DNA of 64,000 bases from Gymnothorax reevesii (GCA_029721435.1 CM056583.1:46777120-46841119), one strand, 5' to 3'; shown: positions 21,475 through 33,470, counted from the stretch's first letter. The notes: generated from the letters alone by a model not told the origin. Made by a program: numbers and translations.

Positions 21475-23731
21475 GGGCTCTAATTTCTTGGCGCAGCGCA
21501 GGTGGCGTAGCTTGGCGCAGCCACTTTGGCAATTTGGTAGACGCACGTGCGCCAAGATGGGTGTGGCGGCGTACTTGGGGGGGGTGTCAAATATTCATCA
21601 AGACGCAGTGACAATTTCATAGAAAAAGTCTCCACTGGAGTTGCGCAGAAAGCTCGCCATCTCCAAACTGGTTTACTTTCTGTGCAGAGGTAATTTGGCT
21701 GACCGGCGCACAGTGCGCACGCCTCACCGAAACCTCACAGACAAGTTTCCAGATTATCAGGCACATTTCCATGCAAGAAATAATTACAGGAAGCACTATT
21801 TAATGTAACTATCGGAATAAGGACATAAATTATAGTATCTTTATCGATTGTCCTGATGTCAGATTAAAGGCGGTTGCCACGCATAATGAAAACTTGAACT
21901 GGCTTAATCAACACAGCTGAATCTGTGATGCAAACAAACGACTTCACATCTTTCTCAGCCAACCACAACTGCATATATATATATATATATAGAATGCTTA
22001 CGTTCTATGCTCATTAAAGCCGATTGCACACCGTACGCGAAACAAATTTTTCGCACGACTGATTGCAGACAAAGTCAATGCAAAGGCGGAATAGTCGGAC
22101 AGGGTATTAATATAGCTCCATGTCCGAAAGTCATAAAAGTTCTAATTTTTCCAAGTATTCCTGAAATTATTAGACGTGCAAACTTGGCCATGTATGTGTT
22201 CGACCTTCACAAAATGCAAATTGATAGCTATCGACTTTTCTTGGTCTTTTTAGCCTATTTGTCTGTCTTCTTCCGTTGAAGATAGACAACAGTCTTTATT
22301 CTGTCTTTCTTTTGAAAATTGGTCAGATGGATCAAAAAGATTCACGATTTATTTCCATAGCAGAGATAAAATGGTGCTTGTAGTCAGTGAGCAAATCAAT
22401 TTCATGACCATTGACAGCGTGACTAAATTATTGCATGCTAGATCAAGACTTTCCAACGCGTAATGAAAAATACTCCATGTCCAGCTGCCAGCAAAAAGTG
22501 AAAGTAGGCCTACTGAAATGAAAACAGATTTATAACAAAATAAAGAATAAAAATATATCACCAACAAACGGGACATTCAACAAAGATGACCCGCCAATAA
22601 ATAAATCGCAGTGTTCATTGGATGTTCTGTTGTTAAAATGTTTCTTGTTATTCTTTATTCCGCTATCAATCTGTTCTAATCGGCCTCTTTTTTTTTTTTT
22701 TTTGGCTCTCAGACACGGAGGCATTGTACATTGTCCCGTGCCAATGTCGACTCATTTGTTGAGCAGAGCCTAAACAGAAACATTGATTGAAATTCTTGGT
22801 ACTTTTCTTGAAGAACTGAGCCCTCTTATCAAAACATTCACGTTTAATATCTAGAAGAGTCAGTAGATTTGAAGAAAATAAAAACAATAATCGACTGTCG
22901 GACACAGAGATATATTAAAATCCCTGTCAGACTTTCGGACATGAGACACTGCGTTCAACGCAATATGTAGTGCGAAAAATTCGTTACGCGTCCAGTATGC
23001 AAGCGGCTTAATACTAGGCTTCTATTATTGTCACTTAGGTTTTATCGTTTTTAGTGGGGGAAAGGAATACAGCTTGATTGCTATGATCTCGTACTGAGTT
23101 AAGATCACATATTGAAATTAAATGCCTAACGTATATTGCATTGTTGTCCATGCATGTTAATGACAAAATTTTAAGCAGCAACAGGGTGTAATAACAGGAG
23201 CATGCTATCCATCGTTTCTCTTCCCAATGATGCTGGCAGAAGAAATAAATGAGCAACCGTCGTATTTCATTCCAACTTCATAAGTTTGAATGATCTGACG
23301 TAGTTTTCGTGTTGAAATTCCATTCAAGTTCGCTAATGGTAATAATTCGAGAATGCCTCATATTCGTACTGCTTAATATAGACGTAAACGGTGCAGAAAA
23401 CAAGCCTGAAGCAGAAAAGTAAAATGCAACATTAACATTAATCATGTAGATGTAGATATAGGACAGAGGCTTCTTTATTTCAACACTTTAAAGGTGAGGA
23501 GAGGAGCTCATTTTATTGGTTAAGAGTTGACTCGGCTGTGTTAAACTAATCTTAAGCTTTTCTGCTACCTCTTTGTTACTTGCGCCGGAAGGCGGGGCAG
23601 AGGCGGGTCAGACAAGTACTTGCGCCAGGCTACGCCGGGCACGAAATTGCAACATACTCCTGGACACACCCCGTTGGCGCGGCGCTTCCACTATTCGCCG
23701 TGCCAGCGCCTGGTCTACGAATCTAGAGCCC
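21475..23731. mobile_element. TIR DNA element with GGGCTCTA ends, hosting a nested insertion
   Basis: The left end starts GGGCTCTAATTTC and the right end is TAGAGCCC. Both are followed inward by GGCGC-rich sequence (TTGGCGCAGCGCAGG on the left; GGCGCTGGCACGGCG on the minus strand at the right). The flanks are TAT on both sides (21472-21474 and 23732-23734), a possible 3-bp duplication. No transposase was seen. About 991 of its ~2257 bases belong to a nested Harbinger-like element. The superfamily is not settled. Confidence 0.6.
22018..23008. mobile_element. Harbinger-like TIR element nested in the GGGCTCTA element
   Basis: Inverted ends of about 50 bases: the left starts AGCCGATTGCACACCGTACG and the right, reverse-complemented, starts AGCCGCTTGCATACTGGACG. 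Both continue into (A/T)AACAAATTTTTCGCAC-like sequence. The flanking triplet is TAA on both sides (22015-22017 and 23009-23011), the target size expected for PIF/Harbinger. No transposase or Myb-like gene is readable, so it is non-autonomous. Its terminal sequence is the same unit that is tandemly amplified at 1874-2226. Confidence 0.75.
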
Positions 23732-23734
23732 TAT

Positions 23735-25599
23735 AACTCAAAAGACTACTGTAAATAGCCATTTAGTTACCACTAATCACACATAGGAATATATGATGAG
23801 TAAATTTACATTATGACCTCTCTCTTTGAGTGACCTTAAAAGGTGGAACCTGAGGTCGCAAGATCTCAGAAGGTTGTATCTAATTAACTAATGTAGATAA
23901 GCACATGGTTACTGTAAATCACTGACAGGAACTCACATTTGGGAATCTCAATGGACAGTGATATCTGACTTTGAAAGTTAAAACCCTAGACCACATGTGC
24001 CCAAAAAGTGGATCAACTCATTGAACAACTGAAATGTGAGCAAGGAGAGGGGTTTGCATCCCTGCCACCGCTGGTTTAAGAATGACTTTGGCATATGTCA
24101 GTCATATTACTGGGCTTTAGTCTCCCTAACCTGACAAGACAGGGTTAATAGTAAATGACATCACATACCTATTTCTAGGATGCAAATGAATCAATAAATG
24201 AATAAATAAATTTCAGTATTTTTGGCAGAACTGTGATGCTAGTCATTAATCGAAATCATGATATGCCAAGTCAGGTGCCCTAGCTTTAGCTAACATTAGT
24301 CATTTTCAGATGAGATTGAGTGTCCCTGCGCAAGGGCCATTTTATGGATAGCAGGAAGGCAAGATTCCAACAGCTTGATAAAATTTTTTTGTGATGAAAG
24401 CATCTACAGAGCCTTGAATTGTGCCAAGATGTTTTAAGGTAAAAGTGAAACTGCATTTTTTTTTTTTTTTTTTATAGCTAGGAAACTTTTGTGCCATTTT
24501 TCTGGGAGACATTCAAAGACTAATATCACCACCTTATATGTACACAGTTCCACTCCAAACCACGACAGTATTTATGTATTATTCATTTTTATTTTTTTAT
24601 TGTGGGAAGGGGCTTTAGAAGATTCTGGGCTCTGACTGGCCATAAATCAAAAGCTAGAGTTCATGCTGGCAAAAACCAAGAAAAGAAGTGAAGAAAAGAT
24701 TACAAGATTATAAAAATAAAGTTGCTGAACTGGCCAACGGCCAAGTTCAAAGAAAATAATGTTAGTAAATACTGCACAGAGAATATGCACTTCATACAGT
24801 ATATTATTAGCAAATGGCTTTTTCTTGGAGAATAGAGTATTACTGTATATTTCTCAATTATGCATTGGGGCAATGAGTCTTTATTTTTACTTCAATTTAC
24901 TACTGCACAAAAACAAAGCAAGGGTATGCTTAATTTTAGCAGCTTTAAAATCCTCATTTGTTATGGATATCTGTGCTTCAGCCTACAAGGGTGTACATGC
25001 ATTTAAAATAAATTCACCAAGGACTTTGTGCTTCAACCTTTCTCCCAGGATTAATTTTTTTTTAATGATTTGAAAGTGTTGATGACAGATTCAGTGGTCT
25101 TTCCCAATGACATTTTCAAGTGGGCAAATTTTTAGCCCTTTACTAAGAAATAAACATATCAAACACAGAGTTGCAAGTCTCACTTGAACAATAAATCCTG
25201 CTTTCAAACAGAACATTTGATTGAAATGCAAGTGAGCACTTTTTGTAAAAATATGCATCATACACCTACAAAGTAATAATTGTCGTAATGTGTGTCGTTG
25301 AACTTATTTTGATAATCATATCTCATCTAAGCTTGGTAGCACTGCTGATCGTTGACAGCAGAATATCAGGGAGTGATTAATGAACGAATGGAGCTGGTAA
25401 GGTGCTGAAAAGTACGTCATGGTTCAATAACTTCCAGCACTACGGGGAGCCCTGCGTTTGCATATAGTCTCTGGTAAGGCATATTGCACAACCAGTTTCT
25501 GTGTCGGATTGTGGATTTGGTCAACGCTGTTTATTCAGGCAGGCCTCTCAAACTGATTGGGTGGCACTGACCATTTCTTTCTGTGTGATGTGCATCATC
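23735..25599. other. Stretch with no recognisable gene
   Basis: The first ~145 bases continue the GGTCA-rich repeat. The rest is AT-rich with an AATAAATGAATAAATAAAT tract near 24195 and a T-run at 24458-24474. No gene signal. Confidence 0.45.
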
Positions 25600-25670
25600 T
25601 GTGTGCGTGCGTGTGTGTGTGTGTGTGTCCGCGCGCGTGCATGCATGCAAGCATGTGTGTGCGTGCGCAG
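25600..25670. repeat. Imperfect (GT)n/(GC) alternating tract
   Basis: A GTGCGTGCGTGTGTG run followed by GCGCGCGTGCATGCATGC and a further GTGTGTGCGTGCG. Purine-pyrimidine alternation continues over about 70 bases. Confidence 0.85.
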
Positions 25671-27699
25671 GCGGCTGGTGTTCATGTCGGTCAAAGCTTG
25701 CAGAAACACTTGCATTTTACTGCTTATTTATTTATTATTACATTTTTTTAATAGTAGCAAGTCATTTTGGGTTTTTAGCACCCACCAGCATACACAAAAA
25801 TCGGCGCCTATGTGTACAGTGGCAATTTCTTGCTTCCGTTGCAGTCACCACTGTGATCCATATAGTAGAGGGTGAATGGACCATTCAAATCAATCATTTT
25901 TGATCGTCTTTGCATTATCCATGATGTGCCAACTTTTACAGAATTGGGTTTGAAAGATTAAAATTTGTTGGCCATTAAAAAAGAATGTTTTGATACGGAG
26001 ACAAAAAAAAATTGAGCATATTTGATCATTCTTTCCTTTTGGTCCAAACGATGCAATTGGTCAAATCCTCCAAAAAGAAAATAAGTTGTCATTATTCAAC
26101 GGTGAGTAAAGACAGGTCTGCTGCCCTGCGTAATCATCCTTGGATATTGAAGTTTGGCTATGAGTGTCTCAGCAGCACGTGGTTCACATTAACAATGCTC
26201 TCAAATATGAACCTGTTACTGAACATAAAAATATTCTCTCTTTCTGCGTGCAGCAGCAGTGGATATTCCCAATAGAATCATACTAGGGAATTCAGGAGGT
26301 TTTCATTTGACTAACAGTGAAAATCAAACTGGGTCAAAATGTTCGGTAGTCTATGCAAACTAAAAATTATGAGTGGTCTGCACATCCATTGCAATATGAA
26401 TTGTAAAAAATTCCATTTCTTTTCAAGCTTTACAAAAATGTCGCAATCATGGCTAACATATTCAAAAATGGTAGTTTAAAAAAAAATAAGTTCAGTATGT
26501 GGTCCTGTATAAATTGCACACAAAAAACACCAAAACAAATCACATTTTCATGGAAAAACAGGCTTAACCACAACCTATTTTAAATGAACTATAATCCAAA
26601 TGATACTAACAAGGCTTGCTACAAGGTATTATAATCATCAGTAATAAATGGAGCTGGTTATGGAATTAGAAAAGGAGTCAGCTGTTGCTGCCAGCTGTTG
26701 GAGGGCATTTCTAAATCCCCTGCTGCAATTCATCTCCAGGACCAACTGCGAGATCCACTTTACTCAAGCAAATCAACATAGGATTGGTCAAAAATGAGTC
26801 AGAACATGCCCTGTATAGATTATTAAAGAAATTATGTAACTTTAATTAACATACAAAAGCCAGAGTTACTGTAGCTTATTCATTTTATTCACTTATTCTA
26901 TTACCTATCAGAGATGACATTCTGTTAAAGTATTTTTGCTTGATATTATGAATGTCCAGGCACATACTGGGACAACTAATTGTGTGCATTGCAGTAAAAC
27001 TAAAATCCACTTCTCATCATTTTTGAGAATTGCAATTAGGAGGACAATAGCTGATTTGGCAACCACACAGGGTGGCAAACAAATTGACTGAAATGCTACT
27101 ATATGAAGAAAAATGCCATTTAATCTGGTTTTATCTGCTTGGTTATAATTTAGTTTTTTTGGAATTTCGAGATTTCTGAAAAGCCTCTTCAGGCTCGATC
27201 CTCATTGTTACATCAATGTAATTTCAAAATACACAGTAAGCAGCATAATTTGTTTGATAGTGACATTTTTATTTTGCTTCTGTGCTCTTGCACTTAGAAT
27301 TTGAAAATTAGGATGAAGTGGAAGTGTAGACAGTTGCTTTAAATTGGGGTTTTTTTTCATGTGTTTAACAAATTAACACAATGTAGAATAAGTAATTTTT
27401 TTAGTCACAATCCTCTGCATGTAAAGATTCCTCGAAGAGTGCATAGGCTTCACAAAACATTAGGTTTCTTCCATGGAGATGCTCTAGCTGGCCTTACAGC
27501 AGCCGTCTTCAGTTCCTGCTGATTTCAGGGACCTTTTTCCTTTAGCCTCCTCTTCAACATGTAAAACAAATAATCAATTTAATTCAGATCTAGCGATCGC
27601 TTTAGCCAACCAAAATAACAAAAAAAGTGTCACTGTCCAATAAATTAAGGAGCACCCTCTATATTGGTCGAAATACATGTTACTAATAGAGGTTACTGT
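25671..27699. other. Stretch with no recognisable gene
   Basis: AT-rich, with short A-runs and no recognisable gene or element. Confidence 0.45.
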
Positions 27700-27714
27700 T
27701 GCAATTTTTGGACA

Positions 27715-27850
27715 TTTTGGAGAGCTTGGGCGGGAGCAGGGCGGGCCCTGGGAGGGATGGGGGGTACCAGGGCCCCCCGGGAGGAGCGGTGCACCCTAGC
27801 GAAACGGAGAGCCCGGTTGGAGGGCGGAGGGCCGGGCACCGGCCCTAAAG
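27715..27850. other. Isolated GC-rich, G-run-bearing block
   Basis: About 135 bases of strongly GC-rich, G-biased sequence (GGGCGGGAGCAGGGCGGGCC, GGGATGGGGGG, GGGCCCCCCGGGAGG) stand in AT-rich surroundings. An open frame spans it (27664-27927) but shows no domain and has the composition expected from G-runs. It may be part of an old repeat, a small promoter-like island or a quadruplex-forming site. None of these is proven. Confidence 0.5.
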
Positions 27851-28149
27851 ATTGTCTATGTGGTCTTGATATCAATAGAGACACTATTGCTCAAAATCAG
27901 AGTAAAGCTGGTCATTTTATGATCTGACACTGAAGTGTCTGTTCTGGATTCTTTTTTTATTTTTTTTGTTATTTTTAGCCCGCCGTCGTAAGCAATGCTG
28001 GACTGATCAAATTGCTTTTGGTCCGTGGACCATTGTCCAATGGCTAACAGTTCTTGTTATTGCTACCTGTATTGCAAAAAAAAATTAAAAAATTACACCG
28101 TGGATATTCGAAAAATTCTGCAAACAGGCTCCCCCTACTCTCTAGTTGT

Positions 28150-28720
28150 GCACTGTGTAATTTCTTATATTGCGTGCATATTCAAAATGGCTGCCAGGTT
28201 GATCTGTTGAATGAAATTGTGATGACTATTCCAAGAAATCTACCGTGTTGATCAATTGCTATTCCAAAAAAATTACATAGTGGATCTTCAACATTTAATC
28301 ATTACAACATTACAATCATGTCATTTTTTTTTTTTTTTTTACCTCATTCACCTTTTCAAAATGGCCTCCAGGCCTCTATTGTGAATTCTGAAAATTAAGT
28401 TTATTATCACTTTTCACATAAAACCATGGGATGGATCTTTTAAAGTTTTTTTATACAGGTTCTATCTGAGTTTAATTTTCGCACCATGTAGTTTTCAACC
28501 TAAATTGAATTTTCATTAAGTAGTTCATTTCCGCCATTCTCATAAAACTGTTGAGTAGATCTTTCTCAAGTTTTGTATTCAGGTTCACCCTGAGGTGGTT
28601 GTCCACCATGCAGTTTTAACCTCATTTATTTGCTCAAAATGGCTGCCAGGTAATCGTGTTTAATTAATTTGTTGTCGCTATTCCAAGAAAACTGTTGCCA
28701 CCTTGCGCAATTTAGAATAG
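28150..28720 (+). repeat. Internally repeated low-complexity element (CAAAATGGC units)
   Basis: The phrase CAAAATGGC(T/C)(G/T)CCAGG recurs at about 28186, 28357 and 28633. Each is associated with CTATTCCAAGAAA-, TTTTAACCTCATT- and GTTTTTTATACAGGTTC-like phrases in similar order, so the block is three or four diverged copies of a ~200-270 base unit. A T-run lies at 28325-28340. Confidence 0.55.
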
Positions 28721-29321
28721 TTGCCAATGATCGATGGTGGGCACCAATATCAGTTCAAGGATTTCTTGAGAGAAAATATTGCTTGCTCTGCCACAACCAC
28801 GTACAACTTCTGTCAAATTCTCAGAGGATTTATTGATGTTTAGGTAGTATTCAATTTAAATGCACACAACCATAGACTCACAGACAGGAAGACTTTCTCT
28901 CCTGAGTATTGTGAATGATAAAGCTGTCTTTTATGTCAGATATGCTGTAAGTTCATCCCCTCCCTATTCATCATCTTATCTCAATTCTGCAATAAGCGAG
29001 ACAACAGCCAGAAAATTATGGCATCCCAGCTTTGACATGACCCCTCTACACTACTGCCTGCAGAGTCCTGTTTCCTGCCAATGGATCAAAGGTTTCATTA
29101 GTCCAGATACCGGAATTGCATGTAGCCATCAGGAATTAATCAAACCTGCTATACCATGTAATGTATTGCATGCCAGCAGGACGTGCATAGAGATGTATGG
29201 CACAGATAAGGATTTGGAAGCAATTTTCCCATTTGTGTCATTGGAAGCTGTCCTGATGTTTCTTTGTAGCAAGATGGAATCTTAACAGCAGATAATTCAG
29301 ATGGAAACTGGCTTTATTTTC
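28721..29321. other. Stretch with no confident gene
   Basis: A 141-codon open frame (28860-29285) is present but shows no motif, splice context or composition shift, and is not called as a gene. Confidence 0.4.
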
Positions 29322-29839
29322 AGCTCACCTGACGACGAAGTCAGATGAGCTTATGTCATGGCCTGTTTGTCCGTCGTTCGTCGTCGTCGTTGTTCGTCGT
29401 CCGTAAACATCTTCTCCTCTGAAACCACTGGGCCTATGAAGCTGAAACTTGACAGGTACCTTCCTGCCTATGAGGACACTAATTTTTGTTGAAGGTGTCT
29501 CGCTCCGATTTCAAAAATGACCGCCACGGCGGCCATATTGAAAATCACATAATTGGCCACCTGAAAGCTATTATTGCACATATTCAGCTAAAATTTGCTA
29601 TGTAGGTAGTAAGCAGCAATAAGATACATCACATATAATACAAGTTTTTCCGTATTTTGAATTTTGACCTTGCTTTGACCTTCAACTTTGTACGACCCCT
29701 CTAAGTTACACTGAAACCTTTAAAACTCTTCTTCTCTAAAACTACGTGACCAATAAAGCTGAAACTTGACAAGTATTTCCCCCACCCATTTGCACACTAA
29801 ATTTGTTCAAGGCATTTCCCTTGAGTGGTCAGGTGAGCT
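29322..29839. mobile_element. TIR element beginning AGCTCACCTGAC
   Basis: The left end is AGCTCACCTGACGACGAAG. The right end, reverse-complemented, is AGCTCACCTGACCACTC. Just inside the left end is a GTCGTTCGTCGTCGTCG simple tract. Two phrases of the form AAGCTGAAACTTGACA(G/A)GTA occur at about 29439 and 29757, showing internal duplication of a ~320 base unit. No coding sequence, and no target duplication could be assigned. The sequence style is that of a widespread fish repeat. Confidence 0.6.
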
Positions 29840-30716
29840 ACAGGGTCCGTGGCACTATTTTTCTGGATTCCCACTAGGAAAGGTTGCTCTCAGTGACTAC
29901 TGTGGCATTAGCGCAGACAAAAAAAAGACTTACCCAGAGGTTGGTGTTTAAGGAAGTTAAAGGATTCCATTTACTGGCAGAAATTAAATGCTTATGGCGT
30001 AATGTGCTTTGCTAGGGACAACCTAAGGTAAACAAATATAGTAATGTTGGTGGGAGTCAAAAGAATCACCAAAATAATTACAGTACTCACAGTGTAAAGA
30101 CGTCCTAAACCCCAGTCCACGGGTGGCAGATTTTTTTAAGGAGGCCATTTTAATGCGAATGCAGCAAAACCAATATTTCTCCAAGATCAGCATTCTCTCA
30201 TGGGAACAACAAAGACATCCTGTCTTAAACTTACAATGTCTTCCTTAGAGAGGACACCACAGCCCTATTGATTTCACATGCAACTGGATTCAAAGCTGTT
30301 AGGGTAATTTTCATGAATATGTTACATATCACACTATACATTTGGACTACTCAACCTTTATGGTTTGAATTGCATTATAGTTTTGCCCAGAAATGCATTC
30401 AAAACACAAAGCTATTCCATATTTCAGCTAGGAAATCTTAATACATTGGTCACACTTGTAGATTTAACTTGCAATACAATTATTGCACACATCGAGCATA
30501 TTCCTCACTGAATGATTTGGTCGAAATTGTGGTCATATTTATTTTTTGATAAATGGGAGGTGTCATTTTCTGTATAAAAATGCAGAATTTTTTTTTAATC
30601 AAAAGAACAATCTGTATCCCCTGCAATGGCAACCAGCCGTGAAAATGCCATTCATGCAAATTGCACAGAACTGCAACGTAATACAATGGGAAAGGTCCTG
30701 ATATTCGTTATCTTCA

Positions 30717-30749
<33 letters not shown>

Positions 30750-31187
30750 ATGCACATGGAAAACACCATCCATGCCCATCACTCTTTTGCACGAATGAAA
30801 AAAAACAACTTGCTAACTTGCCGAGAGACTACAAACCTTATATTACCCTCTGTTCCCTTAGGAAGAAGAACCAGGCAAAACATTGATATAGTAGAATATC
30901 ACTACCTCTCGCTTGTTATTGAAGAATTTTACATTCATGCCTGGAATGACATGTAACAATGGAGCGAGGCCACACCCCCTACTACATCCCCAGTCACCAG
31001 CATCATTCATTATATACACAGTATAATGCTCGACACCGAGCTGTCACTGCCGTATGGCGCAACTGGGTGCTGAAACTTGTTCCTCACCCTTGGGGAACAG
31101 AAGGTTATCCACAGAACCGAAAAGTTCCCTCTCAGTCAATTCGCTACATATGACAAAGATAGTATGGGATATATATATATGCATAAA
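29840..31187. other. Stretch with no recognisable gene; (AAT)n inside
   Basis: An (AAT)n microsatellite lies at 30717-30747 and a short (AT)n at 31171-31180. No gene signal. Confidence 0.5.
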
Positions 31188-32760
31188 CAGCGCCCTCAAT
31201 AATTATTGGCACCCCTGGTTAAGATGTGTTCTTTAGCTTCTAATAAATTCAGTTTTTTTTCTCAATAATATTGGACCACAATGAAAAAACAGGAAAATCC
31301 AACCTTTAATTCAAGTGCATTTATTCAGTGGGGAAAAAATCCCACATTAAGAAATTATTTGTTTACATCAAATCATGTGTGCCACAATTATTAGCACTCC
31401 TGATGTTAATACTTTGTACAACCCCCTTTTGCCAACAAAACAGCACCTAATCTTCTCCTATAATGTTTCACAAGATGGAAGAATACAGAAAGAGGGATCT
31501 CGACCATTCCTCTTTGCACAATCTCTAAATCATCCAGCGACCTGGGTCCTCTCCTCTGCCCTCTTCTCTTCAGCTCACTCAACAGGTTTTCAATGGGGTT
31601 GAGGTCTGGGGACTGAGATGGCCATGGGAGGAGCTTGATTCTGTGTCTGGTGAACCATTTCTGTGTAGGTTTGGCCACTTTTAGGATCATTATCTTGCTG
31701 AAAGACCCAGTGACGACCCATCTTTAGCATTCGGGCAGAGGCCAACTGATTTTGATTTAAAATGTCCTGGTATTTCAAAGCGTTCATGATGCCATGCACC
31801 CTAACAAGGTTCTCAGGGCCTCAGCATCACCGATCCTCCCCCATACTTCACAGTGGGCATGAGGTGCTTTTCTGCATACTCATCTTTTGTGTTCCGCCAG
31901 ACCCACTTAGAGTGTTTGTTGCCAAAAAGCTCTATCTTGGTCTCATCTGACCAAAGCACACGATCCCAGTTGAAGTCCCAGTACTGCTTAGCGAACTTCA
32001 GACGTTTGCGTTTATGATTGTGAGTGAGAAAACGTTTTTTCCGTGCATGCCTCCCAAACAGCTTGCTGGCATGTAGATGGTGCCTGATGGTTCTTTTGGA
32101 GACTTTGTGACCCCGAGATGCTACCATTTGTTGCAATTCTTTAACGGTGAGCTTTGGAGAACTTTTTATTTCTCTTACCATCCTCCTCACTGTGTGTGGT
32201 GGCAAAATAACCTTGCCTCCTTGTCCAGGCTTGTTTTCCACTGTTCCAGTTGTTTTAAACTTCTTAATGATTCCTCTGACAGTAGATTTGGGCAGGTGCA
32301 CGCGAGTGGCTATTTTCTTGTAGCCATTGCCTGACTTGTGAAGGTAGACACACATCTGCCTTACTTGAATGGTATGTTCCTTTGCTTTTCCCATGTTGAA
32401 GAGTGGATAAGAGAAATAGCCTCTGTGTCACGTCATATTTATACCCCAGGGAAACAGGAAGTGACAAATTACTAATTAAATGTTCCTGATCAACTTTGTT
32501 AACTACTGACAGAAATACTTCAATTACATTTATTTCCTCGGAATTGTTAGGGGTGCCAATAATTGTGGAACAGGTGATTTTATAAAAAATAATTATTTCT
32601 TAGGCAGGGATTTTTTTTTCCCTTAAAATTCACTTGAGTTGAAGGGTACATTTTTCTACAATTTTCAGTGTGAAAGTATGCTTCTGCAATAAAAATTGAA
32701 TTTATTTAAAGGCTTTTAACTCATCTTTACCAGGGGTGCCAATAATTATCGAGGGCGCTG
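31188..32760 (-). mobile_element. Nearly full-length Tc1 element with IR/DR ends
   Basis: The outer ends are CAGCGCCCTCAATAATTATT at the left and, reverse-complemented, CAGCGCCCTCGATAATTATT at the right. A second, inner copy of the (G)GCACxCCTG / AATTATTGGC-type motif lies near 31380 on the left and near 32548 on the right. Each end therefore has two direct repeats within a ~210 base inverted repeat, the IR/DR layout of Sleeping Beauty-type Tc1 elements. The right flank is TA (32761-32762); the left flanking dinucleotide is AA, so one target copy is mutated. The ends are very similar, which suggests a fairly young insertion despite its broken gene. Confidence 0.9.
31406..32394 (-). pseudogene. 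Tc1 transposase, frameshifted
   Basis: The first frame (32394 to 31813, 193 codons) starts M-G-K-A-K-E and contains the paired helix-turn-helix DNA-binding region (V-R-Q-M-C-V-Y through T-V-R-G-I-I-K-K-F) and a basic linker. It also has the first catalytic Asp in L-W-S-D-E-T (residue 150), W-V-W-R and the glycine-rich K-Y-G-G-G-S-V-M. The reading then shifts. The second catalytic Asp is in F-Q-Q-D-N-D-P (frame 31799-31590), and the catalytic Glu is in S-P-D-L-N-P-I-E-N-L (frame 31690-31406), ending A-K-G-G-C-T-K-Y. All three DDE residues survive, but at least two frameshifts and a small deletion near 31805 prevent a full-length product. Family length is about 340 residues. Confidence 0.9.
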
Positions 32761-32762
32761 TA

Positions 32763-33470
32763 TGTCCTGCCCTGAGTGACAGCAGATAAAGACTGCTCTG
32801 CAGCAAGAGGGATGGAGACACCCTCAACAAGGAGAGAGAATACCTTCCTGCACTGTTGCCCTGTCTGTTTTGATTTACAAATGATGACTTTTCACTAGAG
32901 GAAGAAAATGTTCCAGAGGTAAGTGAACCACCAAGTAACCATTGTGGAAGTGTCACTGCAAAGCTACTCTCCATACACTGATTCCCCCAGAGCTCTCCAG
33001 TCTCTGAGGGAAATGTCCTTTGTCACCAGTCTGTGATAAGTCACTCTGCCCATAGGCGCACCCTGAATGAAGAGATAGGGTTCGTTCCTCAGGGACAGCA
33101 CATTTAAACATGACGCGGTCACTAACATTTCTTTGCTGAGGTGACACATGCTGAGATTTTGTGACAGAACCCACTGCTGGAGCGCATGCATTCAACACAG
33201 ACTTACCAGCACTAGCTGTATCATAGAAGTCTTCAAGCCAAGCAGTCCAGCAGGGAAAGAGGAGCCGTCTTCACTTGGGTGACTGGAGATACTTTGCACA
33301 CCTGGAGATGGCATTGGCTTCTGCTTTCGCAGGGCGTACAGGCAGGAGGTTAAGAAAAGCCTTGGACTTCTTTGGGTTTTGTTCATATCTGCACTGCATC
33401 CAGACATTTCCATTAAAGACACAGATTCATCCAAACAGACTGTTTTAACTTGGTCTGGCATATTTGACAG
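32763..33470 (-). pseudogene. Possible decayed coding region, unidentified
   Basis: Three consecutive minus-strand frames hand over to each other. Frame 1 is 33461-33192, starting M-P-D-Q-V-K-T-V-C and rich in Ser, Pro and Lys. Frame 2 is open from about 33275 to 32953 and contains W-L-E-D-F-Y-D-T-A-S-A-G-K-S. Frame 3 is 32974-32763 and contains S-G-T-F-S-S-S-S-E-K-S-S. Each switch could be a single-base indel. A long CT tract ending in AG (33517-33536 region on the minus strand) precedes the first frame like a splice acceptor, and GTAAGT occurs at about 33208-33203. The block ends exactly where the Tc1 element begins. No family was recognised. It could be a retrocopy, an old transposon gene, or chance. 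Confidence 0.3.

Noticed and set aside
27664..27927. Open frame over the GC-rich block as a Gly/Arg-rich protein
   Set aside because: Its composition is explained by G-runs, both strands are open, and there is no motif.
28860..29285. 141-codon plus-strand open frame
   Set aside because: No recognisable domain and no promoter or splice context. It is kept only as a note within the intergenic entry.
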